Source: CAYVMN01 sp964452575
Lineage (GTDB): Bacteria; Desulfobacterota; DSM-4660; Desulfatiglandales; Desulfatiglandaceae
Assembly: GCA_964452575.1 (NCBI GenBank)
Contig: CAYVMN010000236.1
Coordinates: 1 to 6,074 of the forward strand
DNA length: 6,074 nucleotides
Direction of reading: 5' to 3'
In this document: positions 5,341 to 6,074 of the stretch, piece after piece
Numbering within the stretch: the stretch's first letter is position 1
Layout of the letters: every line of letters starts with the position of its first letter
Notes under the pieces: model-generated
Told to the model about the DNA's origin: nothing
What the model saw: the letters and a program-made list of their open reading frames with translations, nothing else
Databases searched by the model: none
Position numbers and translations under genes: made by a program

Positions 5341-5485
5341 AATGCCGAGTTGAGCAGTCGCCGGTCGCCCCTTGGCCCCTCGGCGCGAAGCGCCTCGGGA
5401 ATCAAACGTTCGACCCGCAGAACCTCCTGCATAATCAGTCACAAGTGACCGTTATACAGGAGAATCTGCCGGTCAACTCGGCATT
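5341..5485. repeat. 145-bp foldable element bounded by perfect 13-bp inverted repeats (possible structured leader or small mobile element)
   Basis: AATGCCGAGTTGA (5341-5353) and TCAACTCGGCATT (5473-5485) are exact reverse complements. Inside are two further hairpins. One is CCC-TC-GGCGC-GAA-GCGCC-TC-GGG (5377-5399), whose tip contains GCGAAGC, known as an exceptionally stable DNA mini-hairpin. The other is a long near-palindrome at 5412-5474: pairs GACC/GGTC, GCAGA/TCTGC, CTCCTG/CAGGAG, ATAA/TTAT, a single C-G pair and GTCAC/GTGAC, about 25 base pairs in 63 bases. Folded together they give a three-way-junction shape; the inner GGTC pairing competes with the outer arm at 5473-5474. The element ends 22 bases before the ATG at 5508 and could be a structured 5' leader, a protein-binding cruciform or a MITE-like insertion. 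No target-site duplication is visible. Confidence 0.55.
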
Positions 5486-5507
5486 AAGCTTAAAGAGGGG
5501 GTAACCC

Positions 5508-5753
5508 ATGCATAAAAGAAGTGTCGGTGAGATTCTTCGCCTCAATATCAGCATCCGGTTATGGCTTGTCTTGACAACTGGTATCATTGTTCTGCTTGTG
5601 AGCTATTTCTGTGCGGTCCAATATCGTGATCAAATCAAATTCTCTGCAGTGCTCCTTGGTGCCGCAGCAGCGATCTACAGCGCATATTACATAGGAACCG
5701 CCCTTAAATCCAAGTTGCTCGAGACAAACAGAGAGCAAGTTTCGAAATTTTGA
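5508..5753 (+). CDS. Two-transmembrane N-terminal half of a DUF4760-like protein (broken gene)
   Basis: ATG 5508 is preceded by GAGGGGG (5495-5501) at good spacing, so the start is well supported. The 81 residues contain two likely membrane helices, about 17-37 (RLWLVLTTGIIVLLVSYFCAV) and 44-65 (KFSAVLLGAAAAIYSAYYIGTA), with a short loop between, and then a polar tail ending QVSKF. The frame stops at TGA 5751-5753 right after a run of four Ts. Adding one T would continue the reading as KFLSLLNRPEFTDVRKF into the next frame, giving a membrane-anchored DUF4760-like protein of ordinary layout. It is therefore most likely the first half of one gene broken by a one-base deletion, or by a sequencing or assembly error. 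A genuinely separate small membrane protein translationally coupled to the next frame is the alternative. Function unknown. Confidence 0.6.
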   Translation: MHKRSVGEILRLNISIRLWLVLTTGIIVLLVSYFCAVQYRDQIKFSAVLLGAAAAIYSAYYIGTALKSKLLETNREQVSKF

Positions 5754-6031
5754 GCTTATTAAACAGACCAGAATTTACTGATGTCCGTAAATTTTTTGAG
5801 AGGGAAGTCGAGGGCCATGAGGACATTTCCGCAGCAGAGCTTTTCAACAAGATCGATCAGAATAGGCAACTCGAGAATGCGGCAGCAATTGTAATGGGGA
5901 TTTTGGAAGATATGTCCATCGCTATTCAACACAATTATGTCGATGAAGACATCCTCTACACATCGCTTTTTACAATTGTTAGGCGGAAAAAAAAGGGGGA
6001 CGACCGTAAATATTTAAATAAGTTGACATAA
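5750..6031 (+). CDS. DUF4760-like soluble domain, frameshifted from the upstream frame and C-terminally truncated
   Basis: The frame can start at a TTG (5750) overlapping the previous stop and gives 93 residues. Residues 4-18 (LNRPEFTDVRKFFER) and 41-78 (LENAAAIVMGILEDMSIAIQHNYVDEDILYTSLFTIVR) resemble the helical DUF4760 domain, whose signature is a conserved E within a hydrophobic helix followed by a 'GYVDE..' type segment. Family function is unknown. The match stops at about residue 78. The remainder, RRKKKGDDRKYLNKLT, is encoded by an A8G5 homopolymer stretch (5987-5999) and by sequence that belongs to the leading end of the downstream transposase unit. So the domain probably lost its natural C-terminus to an insertion. 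Together with the 5508-5753 frame this is best read as one interrupted gene; independent translation by coupling cannot be excluded. Confidence 0.5.
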   Translation: MSLLNRPEFTDVRKFFEREVEGHEDISAAELFNKIDQNRQLENAAAIVMGILEDMSIAIQHNYVDEDILYTSLFTIVRRKKKGDDRKYLNKLT

Positions 6032-6051
6032 AGTATATTTCGGAGTATGTT
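6023..6051 (+). promoter_or_regulatory. Promoter candidate of the transposase, placing the transcription start at or near its ATG
   Basis: Perfect TTGACA (6023-6028), a 17-base spacer and TATGTT (6046-6051, four of six -10 matches) form a good sigma-70 arrangement. Transcription would begin around 6058, the A of the transposase ATG. GGAGG (6052-6056) lies only one base before that ATG, too close for normal Shine-Dalgarno pairing. Either the mRNA is leaderless or another promoter is used. Confidence 0.45.
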
Positions 6052-6057
6052 GGAGGC

Positions 6058-6074
6058 ATGCCTAGGATAGCGCG
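6058..6074 (+). CDS. REP-associated tyrosine transposase (RAYT, Y1_Tnp), first six codons only
   Basis: ATG at 6058-6060 begins M-P-R-I-A, and the incomplete sixth codon CG must encode Arg, giving MPRIAR. REP-associated tyrosine transposases and related IS200-like Y1 proteins commonly begin MPR-I/K/Q-AR, followed by a 'PG-HH' stretch. The upstream sequence and the probable disruption of the preceding gene agree with this. These HUH-type enzymes nick and join single-stranded DNA at REP-like hairpins. With only six residues the call rests on the N-terminal signature and context. The gene runs off the right edge. Confidence 0.5.

Larger units (their letters stand above)
5987..6074 (+). mobile_element. 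Leading end of a RAYT/IS200-like (Y1 transposase) unit
   Basis: From about 5987 the sequence changes to A8G5ACGACC, then an AT-rich stretch with TTGACA (6023-6028), then the start of a transposase frame at 6058. This order is what I recall in front of REP-associated tyrosine transposase genes of Desulfobacterota-type genomes. ACATA (6026-6030) and TATGT (6046-6050) form a small inverted pair around the spacer. The exact left boundary cannot be fixed here; it appears to interrupt the DUF4760-like gene. The right end lies outside the window. Confidence 0.5.

Noticed and set aside
5430..5457. GCATAATC ... CGTTATAC, loosely attC-like
   Set aside because: It is too short for an attC site, and GTTATAC breaks the GTTRRRY pattern; the symmetry is better explained by the larger 5412-5474 hairpin.
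5286..5504. Open frame of 72 codons across the hairpin element
   Set aside because: It starts without a ribosome binding site, runs through inverted repeats whose pairing dictates the codons, and has low-complexity, non-domain composition.
5978..5984. GTTAGGC, identical to an integron attC core site
   Set aside because: It lies in DUF4760-like coding sequence, and no complementary GCCTAAC partner with attC-like spacing or inner arms was found; no integrase gene is present.

Overview
The window looks like a chromosomal stretch from a Desulfobacterota (deltaproteobacterial) anaerobe or a close relative. The reasons are a heterodisulfide-reductase-like Fe-S protein, a PflX-type radical SAM protein, a LarC nickel-cofactor protein, REP-like intergenic repeats, and the first codons of a RAYT-type transposase. 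This taxonomic call is an inference from gene content; there is no rRNA or other marker gene.

Layout. Bases 1-260 (minus strand) hold the N-terminal 86 codons of a nitronate monooxygenase/2-nitropropane dioxygenase-family flavoenzyme running off the left edge. A divergent intergenic region (261-647) carries its likely promoter, several small dyads and two arrays of an AACC-N3 heptamer repeat. Four plus-strand genes follow: a radical SAM protein of the PflX/COG1313 type (648-1598), an HdrD-like (Fe-S) protein with two ferredoxin motifs and two CCG domains (1759-2907), larC (3064-4224) and pgpA (4244-4765). Only larC and pgpA are tightly spaced (19 bp). The other gaps (about 156-160 bp) hold repeats or weak promoter-like sequence, so a single operon is not demonstrated.

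From 4766 to the right end the character changes. There is a fourth heptamer array, a stretch with only one doubtful open frame, a GC-rich and very foldable 145-bp element bounded by perfect 13-bp inverted repeats (5341-5485), and a two-transmembrane/DUF4760-like gene. That gene appears broken by a one-base shift in a T run near 5750. It also seems cut off at its C-terminus near 5987-6000, where the leading end of a RAYT/Y1 transposase unit begins. The transposase start codon is at 6058 and the gene runs off the right edge.

How the genes relate. The HdrD-like protein would move electrons through Fe-S clusters. LarC inserts nickel into the pincer nucleotide used by LarA-family racemases/epimerases. 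PgpA makes phosphatidylglycerol. The radical SAM protein has no assigned substrate. I see no compelling single pathway joining them. The most unusual material is non-coding: the repeated heptamer arrays at four intergenic boundaries and the nested-hairpin element in front of the DUF4760-like gene.
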